Source: Lentzea aerocolonigenes (GTDB taxonomy: Bacteria; Actinomycetota; Actinomycetes; Mycobacteriales; Pseudonocardiaceae). Taken from it: DNA of 40,575 nt. Positions 26,901 through 33,061 of the stretch are shown piece after piece. The stretch covers positions 1 to 40,575 of the forward strand of contig NZ_JYJG01000085.1 of assembly GCF_000955955.1 (NCBI RefSeq), written 5' to 3'. Made by a program: the position numbers and the translations under genes. Positions within the stretch are counted from its first letter, which is position 1. Each line of letters begins with the position of its first letter. The notes below the pieces were generated by a model that saw only the letters and a list, made by a program, of their open reading frames with translations, did not search any database and had not been told where the DNA came from.

Positions 26901-27718
26901 GTAATTCCTGCCTGCTGCACAGCTTTGTAGCTGGCACACGTGTGTTGATGGCCGATGGGTCGTCCAAACCGATCGATGAGATACGGGTTGGGCACAAGGT
27001 CAAGGCCAGTGATCCTTCTACAGGTGTGACGTCGGATCTTGAGGTGGTGGGCACGATCGTGCACACCGATGAGGGCGACATGACCCGTGTCTCGGTGGCT
27101 GGAGGGACTGTCGACGCGACGTCATGGCACCCGGTCTGGGTAGAGGAGCGCGGCGACTTCGCCAAGATCGGCACGCTCCAACCGAACGAACATCTGCGGT
27201 CGATTGATGGCTCGTCGGTCGTGGTGTCGACGGTTGAACACCACAGCCAGGTGCAGCCGGTCTACGACCTGACGATCGATGCAGTGCATACCTACCATGT
27301 TGTGGTAGGCGACACGCCTGTCCTTGTGCACAACTGCGGTACGGGCGGTGCAGATGTCGATCACCTTGTTGATCGAGTGGATGAACTGCATGATTTGCTG
27401 CCTGAAGGTGCGCAGGGGCGGAGGACAACTGGCCTGTTGCATGCAGAAGGCGCCGAGGGCGGCCTAGACATCGCCGCAGTCGGAGCCCGTAGCAACCTGA
27501 CGCGTGTTCAACGGACGAGCGTGATTGATGCCGGAGAGTTGGCGGTGTCCCTGAGCAGTGGAGCACATGCTGAAGTGAAACTTCTGGCCGCAGCTGATCA
27601 TCTTGGGTTGAGTCCGAGCGCTATCGTCGCGAGTCGGCCGTTCTGTGCAGCCTGCCGAGAGGCGCTCACAAAGGCCGGCGCGGTCATCACGGGACGACGA
27701 ACCGCTGTCTGGGAATGA
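20915..27718 (+). CDS. RHS/YD-repeat polymorphic toxin with Hint domain and deaminase-like tip
   Basis: A 2267-residue exported toxin. A signal peptide covers about 1-26 (cleavage near AFA/AG). Next is an SpvB-like segment (about 230-310). YD repeats (for example YDALGRLVKAW, YDAAGRVVSSTDGR) run over about 1048-1660 and should build the RHS shell. The RHS-associated core is at about 1758-1819 (VGARLYDSSAGRFLSADP to YAYSNNSPVTFSDPTGL). A helical pre-toxin region follows (about 1820-1998), then a Hint domain (Cys1999 to Cys2141; TSWHPVWV; end VLVHNC), then the tip (2142-2267). The tip has HAE (His2218, Glu2220) and, 24 residues later, PFCAAC (Cys2244, Cys2247), the zinc and catalytic pattern of the cytidine-deaminase-like fold. 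I infer nucleic-acid or nucleotide deamination in target cells. GTG start; the last codon overlaps the immunity candidate. Codon usage changes near 26,060-26,160. Confidence 0.9.
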   Translation: MRRRKWTALCVVLSLLLVSGQDAFAAGSNQYGWKLPELQKDKSVPTTAVPPVQRKSGDQAAKAAVTKADPVSWPTESQAEVEVGESAVKAGVVSLQSKKNAAALSAKPVKVRVNVKGQDATKKLGLSGVLLTVADAGGAADAPVRVEVDYRSFASAFGGDYASRLRLVSLPACALSTPDKAECRRTTALPGGSNDRKAGKVFADVTPSASTASTAAHRADSSPMVLAATAAPSSGNGTYTATSLAAAGSWNAGGSSGDFSYGYPLRLPPAVGGKAPSVSLGYSSQSLDGRTSSTNNQASIVGDGWDVSPGGFIERQFKPCSLDLGGNNDQTKTGDQCWANDNVTISLVGVSGQLVKHKDKVNGQEVWRAKNDDGARVEHLFGASNGDNDGEHWKVTTTDGTQYFLGLNKLPGWSAGKPETQSAWTEPVFGNNDGEPCRQTTFDASWCQQAYRWNVDYSVDPHGNVTTYYYEPETNFYGRNADAAKGTQYVRGGQLRRIEYGLRDNSVYGNAGARVWFDTAERCLPNGQITCDPGQLNASTASSWPDVPADQICNAGEQCTNRLTPTFFTRKRLTKITTQVGNGSGGFNDVDSWSLTQDFPSTGDGTSPAMNLKSIVHTGLRGGSISLPPTTFDRKAMDNRVDSGHDDLLPLTRYRITGITNEAGAHTEIKYSDADCVPGSRMPSPTALASNNLRCYPTWWTPNGASKAILDYFHKYVVTDVVDDDRTGASSLVKTHYDYVGDPAWHFDENDFAEADKRTWSQWRGYGTVRTIKGDPSEKQSVTETSYLRGMDGATVSTSEGEPIQDAQRLQGFVRENRQYNNGQLVSASVNDPWVSGATVTGADGKEAKLSNVEAVRGRTLLENGQWRRTKVVKTYDSIGIVTKAEDHGDLGVTGDESCTRSTFARNDAAWMLTYASQVETVKGLCDVQASSTSVLSIAKSYFDGKAWGEAPAKGDITKAEVLDRWDGGGQKWVTASSSTFDTYGRPLEVVDATNAKTTTAYSPSDGPLTQITSTNALGHVSTGYVDPAWGASTASVDPNGRRADLKYDALGRLVKAWTPGHPKESWQADAEFEYTYNTNAPSVVAAKRQQDDGTYLTSYTLYDGLFRERQTQTPSPSGGRQISDTFYDSRGLPYKTNGAYWNDQAASGSLAGVFDNAVPNQTITEYDGMERPTASIYRKLAVEQWRTTTAYGGDRVHTTPPQGSAATTVISDAQGRTTEKRQYTAGLGTAFDTTKYVYTPAGQLASVIDPVGNAWRYGYDLRGRKITADDPDTGHSETEYDAAGRVVSSTDGRNRKVTFTYDALSRKTASFDGTTKLAEWQYDTSVDTSGRLNGRGMLTLSRRWVNGQAYLRKVIGYDEAGRPMGEKVSIPSAEGALSNGYETRTDYTTNGKPKSVSYLDVNSGGTTIVPGESVETFYNAFGLPDRTTGGLYTGEAGHYVTGTNYSALGEVLQETYDSEDSKNNLWVTNFYEEGTRRLERTIADRETPTAYRIADRNYSYDAAGNISRIADTPEGGPSDIQCFAYDYLRRMTSAWTPGSGDCSAAKSTSTLGGAAPYWMSWTFDKTGNRLTQTSHATAGNTVNSFTYPAAGAAQPHTVSKVDTTGPNGTSQDTFGYDTAGNTTSRRISGNTQTLEYDVEGRVSKVKNADGKESTYLYDADGNRLIAREPSATTLYVFGQEIRLEAGTSTPSWTRYYSHNGHVVAQRNSISGLKWLVTDHQGTEIAAVTAGNLAVASRRQTPFGESRGSAASWNQHGFVGGTREESGLTRVGARLYDSSAGRFLSADPIIDNNDPQQLNGYAYSNNSPVTFSDPTGLLSGGQCGPDGILCGGGRENYQSEQQYRGVQNFFKGQRSAQVQADSAKRQATEQGLRDAGISQAEYEEALKTAHRSKWDVIKDVAWELLKDISGWNDIVDCFTKGDIWACGGLVMNLVPWGKVGKVLEAGYKAVRATVTMAKVIEKAQGLLRRVERITAAAQEIAQNAIRKLGGRADGVGNSCLLHSFVAGTRVLMADGSSKPIDEIRVGHKVKASDPSTGVTSDLEVVGTIVHTDEGDMTRVSVAGGTVDATSWHPVWVEERGDFAKIGTLQPNEHLRSIDGSSVVVSTVEHHSQVQPVYDLTIDAVHTYHVVVGDTPVLVHNCGTGGADVDHLVDRVDELHDLLPEGAQGRRTTGLLHAEGAEGGLDIAAVGARSNLTRVQRTSVIDAGELAVSLSSGAHAEVKLLAAADHLGLSPSAIVASRPFCAACREALTKAGAVITGRRTAVWE

Positions 27719-28365
27719 CCCGGCACGCTGGAAAGGATGAATTGTTGTCCTCCATGGAAGAGATCGAATACATCAAGAACGCGTGTGCTGAACTTGGTGA
27801 GCACTCTCGTGCCGTATTTGCCTTGGCAGCGGCTTCGCGGGTGATGTCCGTGTATCAGGTGTACGGGGAAGTGCGCCCAGGGTTGCGCGGGGCGGACTCG
27901 TCGCATGACGCCATCGTGGCTGTTGTGCGATTCATTCGGGAGTTGCCAAACGCGACGCGGGAGAAGGCATTGCGTAAGGTAGAAGCGGCGCTTATTGACT
28001 TGGCGCATGATTTGCCCTTGGTGCAAGATCGTGAGGAGTTCGATCTAGCAGAGGCTGTCACGGTTGAGGCGATCACGTCGATGTCGTTGGCGTTGACCGG
28101 ATGGAAGGACTACTCGGCTGAAGCTTGCTTCCAGGCGGTGATGGGAGCATTGGAAGTGGATGCGGTGTGGTCAGAGGGGGTCGCGCTGGAGGCGGTGTCT
28201 TGGGATCGGGTGACGGCTCAGCAGCGGCAACAATTCCGTGACATTGAAGAGCTTCGCTCGGCCGTCGGGATTGGTGCTGCCGATGTGTACAGGTCGATTA
28301 TGAATCGCGCCGAACGTGAGTGCATGCCGTATCTCGCAGGTATGGAAAAACTTATGGAGACCTGA
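27715..28365 (+). CDS. Putative immunity protein for the deaminase tip
   Basis: A 216-residue, probably all-helical cytoplasmic protein with no signal peptide. I recognise no family. It starts inside the stop of the toxin gene (ATGA overlap), the standard position for an immunity gene, and is followed directly by a strong hairpin. Visible features are an acidic N-terminal half, amphipathic helices (FALAAASRVMSVYQVY, VAVVRFIRELP, TREKALRKVEAALIDLAHDL) and a Trp-containing middle (LALTGWKDYSAEACFQ). GC is about 58% over four sampled lines, clearly below the flanks, and T-ending codons are frequent, as in the toxin tip. A second in-frame ATG at 27754 (MEEIEYI) is an alternative start without overlap. 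Function is inferred from position only. Confidence 0.7.
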   Translation: MTRHAGKDELLSSMEEIEYIKNACAELGEHSRAVFALAAASRVMSVYQVYGEVRPGLRGADSSHDAIVAVVRFIRELPNATREKALRKVEAALIDLAHDLPLVQDREEFDLAEAVTVEAITSMSLALTGWKDYSAEACFQAVMGALEVDAVWSEGVALEAVSWDRVTAQQRQQFRDIEELRSAVGIGAADVYRSIMNRAERECMPYLAGMEKLMET

Positions 28366-28426
28366 CGCCTTGTAATTCGTTGGCCCGTTGTCTTGAAGTG
28401 AAGTTAGTTCAACCCGCGAGATTCTG

Positions 28427-28458
28427 AGGCGCCCTGTCAGATTATCGACAGGGCGCCT
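28427..28458 (+). terminator. Hairpin terminator after the toxin/immunity unit
   Basis: AGGCGCCCTGTC and GACAGGGCGCCT form a perfect 12-bp stem with the 8-base loop AGATTATC, extendable by two wobble pairs. No clear T-tract follows, which is usual for actinobacterial terminators. It lies 62 bases after the immunity gene stop and separates it from the acetyltransferase genes. Confidence 0.85.
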
Positions 28459-28631
28459 TGAGCTGGTCAGCATGGGTGTCGTCGTAGGTGCTGGTGGTTA
28501 GGTCGCGGCGGATCGACCGGGCAGGTCGTGTTCGCGAAGGGGCTGCCATCGGAGCTGCGCCAGCCGTAAATCGCGAGGCACGGGCGGCAGTTCTTGGCAA
28601 GGTGGTGGGCCTGCGCCCTGTCTATCCCTTG

Positions 28632-29135
28632 ATGACCGACTGCCTCCTCCTCCGCCCGTACGAACCCGCGTACTTCGATGACTTCTACACCACCCGCTCC
28701 CGCCCCGACGTCTACCGCTACCTCTTCGCCGACCACCTCGACGACCGCGCGAAAGCCGAGGAAGCGTTCGCCAAGAAGATGACCCAGTACGAGGTGACCG
28801 AAGAGGACCAGTGGCTCGTGCTGGCGGCTTACTGGCCCGAGGCTGGCCGGGTCATCGGCGACGTCGTCCTCAGCTGGCTGAGCGAAGAGCACCGCCAGGG
28901 CGAGATCGGCTACGTCTTCAACCCCGAGTTCCACGGCAAGGGCCTGGCTCGCGAAGAGCTGAAACTGCACCGCGTCCAGGCCGAGAGCGACGTGCGCAAC
29001 GAGCCGTCGTGGCGGCTGATGGAACGCCTGAAGATGTGCAGGGAGGCGCACTTCAGGCGTTCCATGATGGTCAAGGGCGAGTGGTGCGACTCCTACGTCT
29101 ACGCGCTGCTGAAGGAGGAGTACGAAAGTGCCTGA
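28632..29135 (+). CDS. RimJ/RimL-type GNAT acetyltransferase, copy 1 (internal deletion)
   Basis: A 167-residue GNAT-fold protein; such enzymes move an acetyl group from acetyl-CoA to an amine. ATG 28632 starts the family sequence (MTDCLLLRPYEPAYFDDFY); an open frame upstream is Arg-rich and unlikely to be coding. It aligns along its length with the next two genes. After the acetyl-CoA loop (HGKGLA) only five residues (REELK) precede LHR, whereas copies 2 and 3 have sixteen. Eleven residues of the helix that follows the pyrophosphate-binding loop are therefore missing. The rest (NEPSWRLMERLKMCREAHF, then KGEWCDSYVYALL) is intact. The loss should impair acetyl-CoA binding, so the protein may be inactive although the frame is open. 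The stop overlaps the start of copy 2. Confidence 0.8.
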   Translation: MTDCLLLRPYEPAYFDDFYTTRSRPDVYRYLFADHLDDRAKAEEAFAKKMTQYEVTEEDQWLVLAAYWPEAGRVIGDVVLSWLSEEHRQGEIGYVFNPEFHGKGLAREELKLHRVQAESDVRNEPSWRLMERLKMCREAHFRRSMMVKGEWCDSYVYALLKEEYESA

Positions 29136-29655
29136 CTTCCCGATCAGGACCGCGCGCCTCGTCCTGCGTCCCTTCGAACCGCACGACCTTGACGACCTGC
29201 ACGCCTACCGCTCGCAGCCCGAGGTGCACCGCTACCTCTACAGCGATGCCCAGGACCGCGAGCAGACGAGAGAACTGATCGCCGAGCGGATGGCCTGCAC
29301 CGAGCTGACCGACGAGGGCCAGAAGGGACATGGCAGGGTCGTCGGCGACGTGGTCCTCAAGTGGCTCAGCGAGGTCAACCGCCAGGGCGAGATCGGCTAC
29401 GGCTTCAACCCCGAGTTCCAGGGCAAGGGGCTGGCCACCGAGGCGGCTGAGGCGCTGCTCGAGTTTGGGTTCGACCACCTGAACCTGCACCGGATCATCG
29501 CCCACCGCGACCCGCGCAACGAGCCGAGCTGGCGCCTGATGGAACGCCTGGGCATGCGCAGGGAAGCGCACTACCGCCACAACGAGCTCTACAAAGGCGA
29601 GTGGTGCGACGCCTTCATCTACGCGCTGCTGGAGGACGAGCGTGCTGAGGCCTGA
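29128..29655 (+). CDS. RimJ/RimL-type GNAT acetyltransferase, copy 2 (different deletion)
   Basis: A 175-residue GNAT protein. GTG 29128 overlaps the end of copy 1 by eight bases. The acetyl-CoA loop and the following helix are complete (FQGKGLATEAAEALLEFGF), as is the C-terminal half (NEPSWRLMERLGMRREAHYR, then KGEWCDAFIYALL). Between the acidic segment (ELTDEGQ) and GDVVLKW, however, it has only KGHGRVV. Copies 1 and 3 have a longer strand there (WLVLAAYWPEAGRVI and RLALAVCLDEEVI). About six to eight residues of a central beta strand are missing. The protein could still fold, but its activity is doubtful. Substrate unknown; family members acetylate protein N-termini, antibiotics or small amines. 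Confidence 0.82.
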   Translation: MPDFPIRTARLVLRPFEPHDLDDLHAYRSQPEVHRYLYSDAQDREQTRELIAERMACTELTDEGQKGHGRVVGDVVLKWLSEVNRQGEIGYGFNPEFQGKGLATEAAEALLEFGFDHLNLHRIIAHRDPRNEPSWRLMERLGMRREAHYRHNELYKGEWCDAFIYALLEDERAEA

Positions 29656-30196
29656 CTACCCGATCAGGACCGCGAGACTGGTCCTGCGCCCGTTCCAGGA
29701 AGACGATCTCGACGTTTTCCACGCCTACCGCTCGCTCCCCGAGGTCCACCGCTACCTCTACAACGACACGGCGAGCAGGGAAGGCGTCGCGGAGCTGCTC
29801 GCGCGGAGGATCAACGAGCACGAGCTGACCGAAGAAGGGCAACGGCTTGCGCTCGCGGTGTGTCTCGATGAAGAGGTCATCGGCGATGTCGCCCTCAAGT
29901 GGACGAACGAGGCCAACCGGCAGGGCGAGATCGGCTACAGCCTCCACCCCGCCTTCCAGGGCAAGGGCTACGCACAGGAGGCCGCCGCGCACATGCTGAA
30001 GCTCGGCTTCGAGGACTTGGGCCTGCACCGCATCCAGGCCGAGTGTGACGCGCGCAACGAGCCGAGCTGGCGGGTCATGGAACGCCTGAACATGCGCAGG
30101 GAGGCGCACCTGAGGCACCACGAGCTCTTCAAGGGCGAGTGGGGCGACAGCTACGTCTACGCCATGCTTGCCGAGGAGTACCGAGAACCGATCTAG
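29642..30196 (+). CDS. RimJ/RimL-type GNAT acetyltransferase, copy 3 (intact)
   Basis: A 184-residue GNAT enzyme and the only complete member of the tandem set. GTG 29642 overlaps copy 2 by 14 bases. It has the N-terminal strand (YPIRTARLVLRPF), the full central strand (QRLALAVCLDEEVIGDVAL), the acetyl-CoA loop and helix (FQGKGYAQEAAAHMLKLGF), and the C-terminal block NEPSWRVMERLNMRREAHLR followed by KGEWGDSYVYAM. All three copies share the KGEW.D ending and so arose by tandem duplication. Ppx/GppA begins eight bases after its stop, so the set may be cotranscribed with it. The substrate is unknown. Confidence 0.88.
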   Translation: MLRPDYPIRTARLVLRPFQEDDLDVFHAYRSLPEVHRYLYNDTASREGVAELLARRINEHELTEEGQRLALAVCLDEEVIGDVALKWTNEANRQGEIGYSLHPAFQGKGYAQEAAAHMLKLGFEDLGLHRIQAECDARNEPSWRVMERLNMRREAHLRHHELFKGEWGDSYVYAMLAEEYREPI

Positions 30197-30204
30197 GGGT
30201 GATC

Positions 30205-31146
30205 ATGTCGCGGGTTGCGGCCATCGACTGCGGGACCAACTCGATCAGGCTGCTGATCGCCGACGTGACCAAAAGGGACGACGGCACGGCGTGGCTGCGG
30301 GACGTGCACCGCGAGATGCAGATCGTCCGGCTCGGGCAGGGGGTCGACGCGACCGGCCGGCTGCACCCCGACGCGATCGAGCGGACCGAACAAGCGCTGC
30401 TGGACTACGCGCGCACGATGCAACGCAAGGGTGTCGAGCGGGCACGCATGGTTGCCACGAGTGCCACGCGCGACGCGAGCAACCGGGACGAGTTCTTCGG
30501 CATGACCGAGGCGATCCTCGGCGCGCCCGCGGAGGTGATCACCGGGGACGAGGAAGCACGCCTGAGCTACCTCGGTGCGGTGGCCGACCTTGACCCGGAA
30601 GAGGGACCCTTCCTCGTCACCGATTTGGGTGGAGGTTCGACCGAGTTCGTCCTCGGCGGCGGCACGGAGGTCGAGGCCGCGCGGTCGATGGACATCGGGT
30701 GCGTGCGGCTGACCGAGCGGTTCATCAAGTCTGACCCGCCCACTCCCGAAGAAATCGCCGCGGCGGAAGCGTTTGCGCGGGCGCAGATCAAAGAGGCGTT
30801 CGAAGTCGTGCCCGTCGAGAAGACGAAGACGTGGATTGGCGTCGCCGGGACCGTCACGACGTTGTCAGCCCTGGTCCAGGGGCTGGAGGTGTACAACAGC
30901 GACGTTATTCACCTCAGCCGAATCACACTTGACAATGTAGAAGAAATCACCGACCGTATCCTGTCGATGACTCATGATGAGCGTGCCTCGCTCGGGCCCA
31001 TGCATCCCGGTCGGGTGGACGTGATCTGCGGTGGAGCCATCGTTCTGCGTGCGATTGCCGAGGAGCTCTCGAATCGCGCGGGTATTCGCACGCTCGTGTG
31101 CAGTGAGCACGACATCCTCGACGGCATCGCGTTTTCGCTGGTCTAG
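30205..31146 (+). CDS. Ppx/GppA-family exopolyphosphatase
   Basis: A 313-residue member of the sugar-kinase/actin-like ATPase superfamily that removes phosphate from polyphosphate or from pppGpp. ATG 30205 follows an AGGGGTG site and starts MSRVAAIDCGTNSIRLLIAD, the usual first strand and phosphate loop. Other blocks are ATSATRDASNRDEF, ITGDEEARLSYLGA (catalytic Glu region), VTDLGGGSTEF (second phosphate loop), GVAGTVTTLSAL and GRVDVICGGAIVL. The short form without the C-terminal HD-like domain matches the actinobacterial Ppx1/Ppx2 type. Its usual upstream neighbour DUF501 is separated from it here by about 14.5 kb of other genes. Confidence 0.94.
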   Translation: MSRVAAIDCGTNSIRLLIADVTKRDDGTAWLRDVHREMQIVRLGQGVDATGRLHPDAIERTEQALLDYARTMQRKGVERARMVATSATRDASNRDEFFGMTEAILGAPAEVITGDEEARLSYLGAVADLDPEEGPFLVTDLGGGSTEFVLGGGTEVEAARSMDIGCVRLTERFIKSDPPTPEEIAAAEAFARAQIKEAFEVVPVEKTKTWIGVAGTVTTLSALVQGLEVYNSDVIHLSRITLDNVEEITDRILSMTHDERASLGPMHPGRVDVICGGAIVLRAIAEELSNRAGIRTLVCSEHDILDGIAFSLV

Positions 31147-31244
31147 CGGAGAATTAAGGTCGACTTGAGGTGATCGTGACGAGTTTGTGACCGCTTTCGA
31201 TGCGCGTACTCCTGGACACCCCGGTTAACGTCCTCTCACGTTTT

Positions 31245-31265
31245 GGGAGGTGGACGAGACCTCCC
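31245..31265 (+). promoter_or_regulatory. Stem-loop in the leader of the peptide-transporter operon
   Basis: GGGAGGT and ACCTCCC pair over 7 bp around the loop GGACGAG, directly after a TTTT run, 58 bases upstream of the binding-protein start. Sequence around it (31147-31322) holds no gene and probably the promoter. It could be an attenuator or a leader-stability element. No known riboswitch is recognised. Confidence 0.3.
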
Positions 31266-31322
31266 GGGGAGGCGTGCGTGCGCAATAACTGCGCCGACGC
31301 CGGGGAAAGGCGGGAGAGACTG

Positions 31323-32942
31323 ATGTCGCGATCACGGGTTGCGTGGGTGGCACTGCCAGCCGCGCTGGCCATGACGCTCAGCGCGTGCGGCGGCGGTGGG
31401 GGTGGCTCCACTGCTACCGGCAAGGACAACCCGGACGGCACGGTGTCCATCTACGGCACCGAGCCCAAGAGCACGTTGTTCCCGGCCAACACGACCGAGG
31501 CCGGCGGTGGCAAGGTCACTGACTCGCTGTTCTCGCGGCTGGTCGGTTACAAGGCCGAGGACGGCGCGCCCTACAACTTGATGGCCGAGTCGATCACGTC
31601 CTCGGACGCGAAGGTCTACGACATCAAGCTCAAGCAGGGCTGGAAGTTCCACGACGGCACCGAGGTCAAGGCGAAGAACTTCGTCGACGCCTGGAACTGG
31701 GCCGCGTACGCGCCGAACGCGCAGCAGGCGGCATCGTTCTTCGCCCCGATCCAGGGCTTCTCGGACGTCCACCCGGAGGACGAGAAGGCCAAGCCGGCCA
31801 AGGACAAGATGTCCGGCCTCGAGCTCGTGGGCGACTACGAGTTCAAGGTCACCCTGAACGGCCCGACCTCGGTCTTCACCACGATGATCGGCTACACGCC
31901 GTTCTCGCCGATGGCGGACTCGTTCTTCGCGGACCCGAAGGCGGCCGAGGCCAAGCCGATCGGCAACGGCCCGCTCAAGTTCGTCTCCCGCACGCCGAAC
32001 GCGCTGATCAAGATGGAGCGCTTCGACGACTACAAGGGCGAGGACAAGGTCCACTTCAAGACCTTGGACTACAAGATCTACTCCTCCCAGGAGACCGCGT
32101 ACCAGGACCTGGTCGCGGGCAAGCTGGACTTCATGGAGGCCCTGCCCCCGTCGGCCAAGGTCGGCGAGAAGTACAAGGCAGACCTGGGTGACGCGGTCGT
32201 GACCGCGAACCTGCTGGGCCAGAGCGCGATCGCGTTCCCGCAGTACATCCCGGCGTTCCAGAACGTCAAGCTGCGCCAGGCCGTCTCGATGGCCATCAAC
32301 CGGGAGCAGATCACGAAGACCGTGCTGGCCGGCTCGTACGTGCCGTCCACCAGCTTCGTCTCGCCCGGCATCAAGGGCTACCGCCCGGACACCTGCGGTG
32401 AGTACTGCAAGTACAACCCGGAGAAGGCCAAGGAGCTGCTGAAGGAGTCCGGCTTCACCGGCAAGCTCACCATCCAGTCCAACCAGGACGGTGGCCGCAA
32501 GGAGCCTCTCGAGGCCGCTTGCAACAGCATCAAGCAGGCGCTGGGCGTCGAGTGCGAGTTCGTCGGCGCCACCAACTTCGGTGCGTTCCGTCAGATCGTC
32601 GACGGCAAGCAGCTGACCGGCATGAGCCGTTCGGACTGGTCCGCCGACTACCCGTCGATCGAGAACTTCCTCAACCCGCTGTACCGCACGGGTGGGTCGT
32701 CCAACGACTCGAACTACTCGAAGCCCGAGGTCGACGCGCTGCTGAAGAAGGCGGACGAGACGGCCAACGAGGACGAGGCGATCAAGCTCTACCAGCAGGC
32801 CGAGGACATCATCGCCAAGGACCTGCCCTCCATGCCGACCTGGAACGAGAAGGGCATCGGCGGCCGCTCGAAGAACCTGCTCGAGGCCAAGATGTCGTTC
32901 AAGCGCCAGGCCGTTCTGGAGTCGTTCCGAGTCAAGGCCTGA
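31323..32942 (+). CDS. Oligopeptide-type ABC transporter substrate-binding lipoprotein
   Basis: A 539-residue extracytoplasmic solute-binding protein of family 5 (OppA/DppA type). ATG 31323 follows GGGAGAG. The signal peptide ends in the lipobox LSAC with lipidated Cys22, then a Gly run. An earlier in-frame start at 31200 gives a non-signal N-terminus and is rejected. Family-5 features include WKFHDGTEVKAKNFVDAW, the strand VRLRQAVSMAINRE-like segment (NVKLRQAVSMAINREQI), SPGIKGYRPDTCGEYCKYNP and the C-terminal lobe NDSNYSKPEVDALLKKADE. It captures peptides or related solutes for the permease encoded downstream. A strong hairpin (32974-33013) between it and the permease genes should keep this protein in excess. 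Confidence 0.92.
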   Translation: MSRSRVAWVALPAALAMTLSACGGGGGGSTATGKDNPDGTVSIYGTEPKSTLFPANTTEAGGGKVTDSLFSRLVGYKAEDGAPYNLMAESITSSDAKVYDIKLKQGWKFHDGTEVKAKNFVDAWNWAAYAPNAQQAASFFAPIQGFSDVHPEDEKAKPAKDKMSGLELVGDYEFKVTLNGPTSVFTTMIGYTPFSPMADSFFADPKAAEAKPIGNGPLKFVSRTPNALIKMERFDDYKGEDKVHFKTLDYKIYSSQETAYQDLVAGKLDFMEALPPSAKVGEKYKADLGDAVVTANLLGQSAIAFPQYIPAFQNVKLRQAVSMAINREQITKTVLAGSYVPSTSFVSPGIKGYRPDTCGEYCKYNPEKAKELLKESGFTGKLTIQSNQDGGRKEPLEAACNSIKQALGVECEFVGATNFGAFRQIVDGKQLTGMSRSDWSADYPSIENFLNPLYRTGGSSNDSNYSKPEVDALLKKADETANEDEAIKLYQQAEDIIAKDLPSMPTWNEKGIGGRSKNLLEAKMSFKRQAVLESFRVKA

Positions 32943-32973
32943 TTGCCGAACACCTGAGTTCTGATTGATCCGT

Positions 32974-33013
32974 CCGGCCCCGCGTCCCTCAAGCGTTACG
33001 GGCGCGGGGCCGG
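32974..33013 (+). terminator. Intra-operon hairpin after the binding-protein gene
   Basis: CCGGCCCCGCG and CGCGGGGCCGG form a perfect 11-bp stem, extendable by about three pairs, with a loop of roughly 12 bases. No T-tract follows. It lies between the binding protein and the first permease gene of the same operon. It probably acts as a partial terminator or as a block to 3' decay, giving more binding protein than membrane components. Confidence 0.75.
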
Positions 33014-33061
33014 AGCGGTGTTCAGGCTCAGGGCGCCCCCACCACGCAAGGAGCCGACCTC

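Noticed and set aside
28488..28631. An upstream extension of the first GNAT gene to 28488.
   Set aside because: The added 48 residues are Arg/Ala/Gly-rich and unlike the family start. Copies 2 and 3 begin at the position matching ATG 28632.
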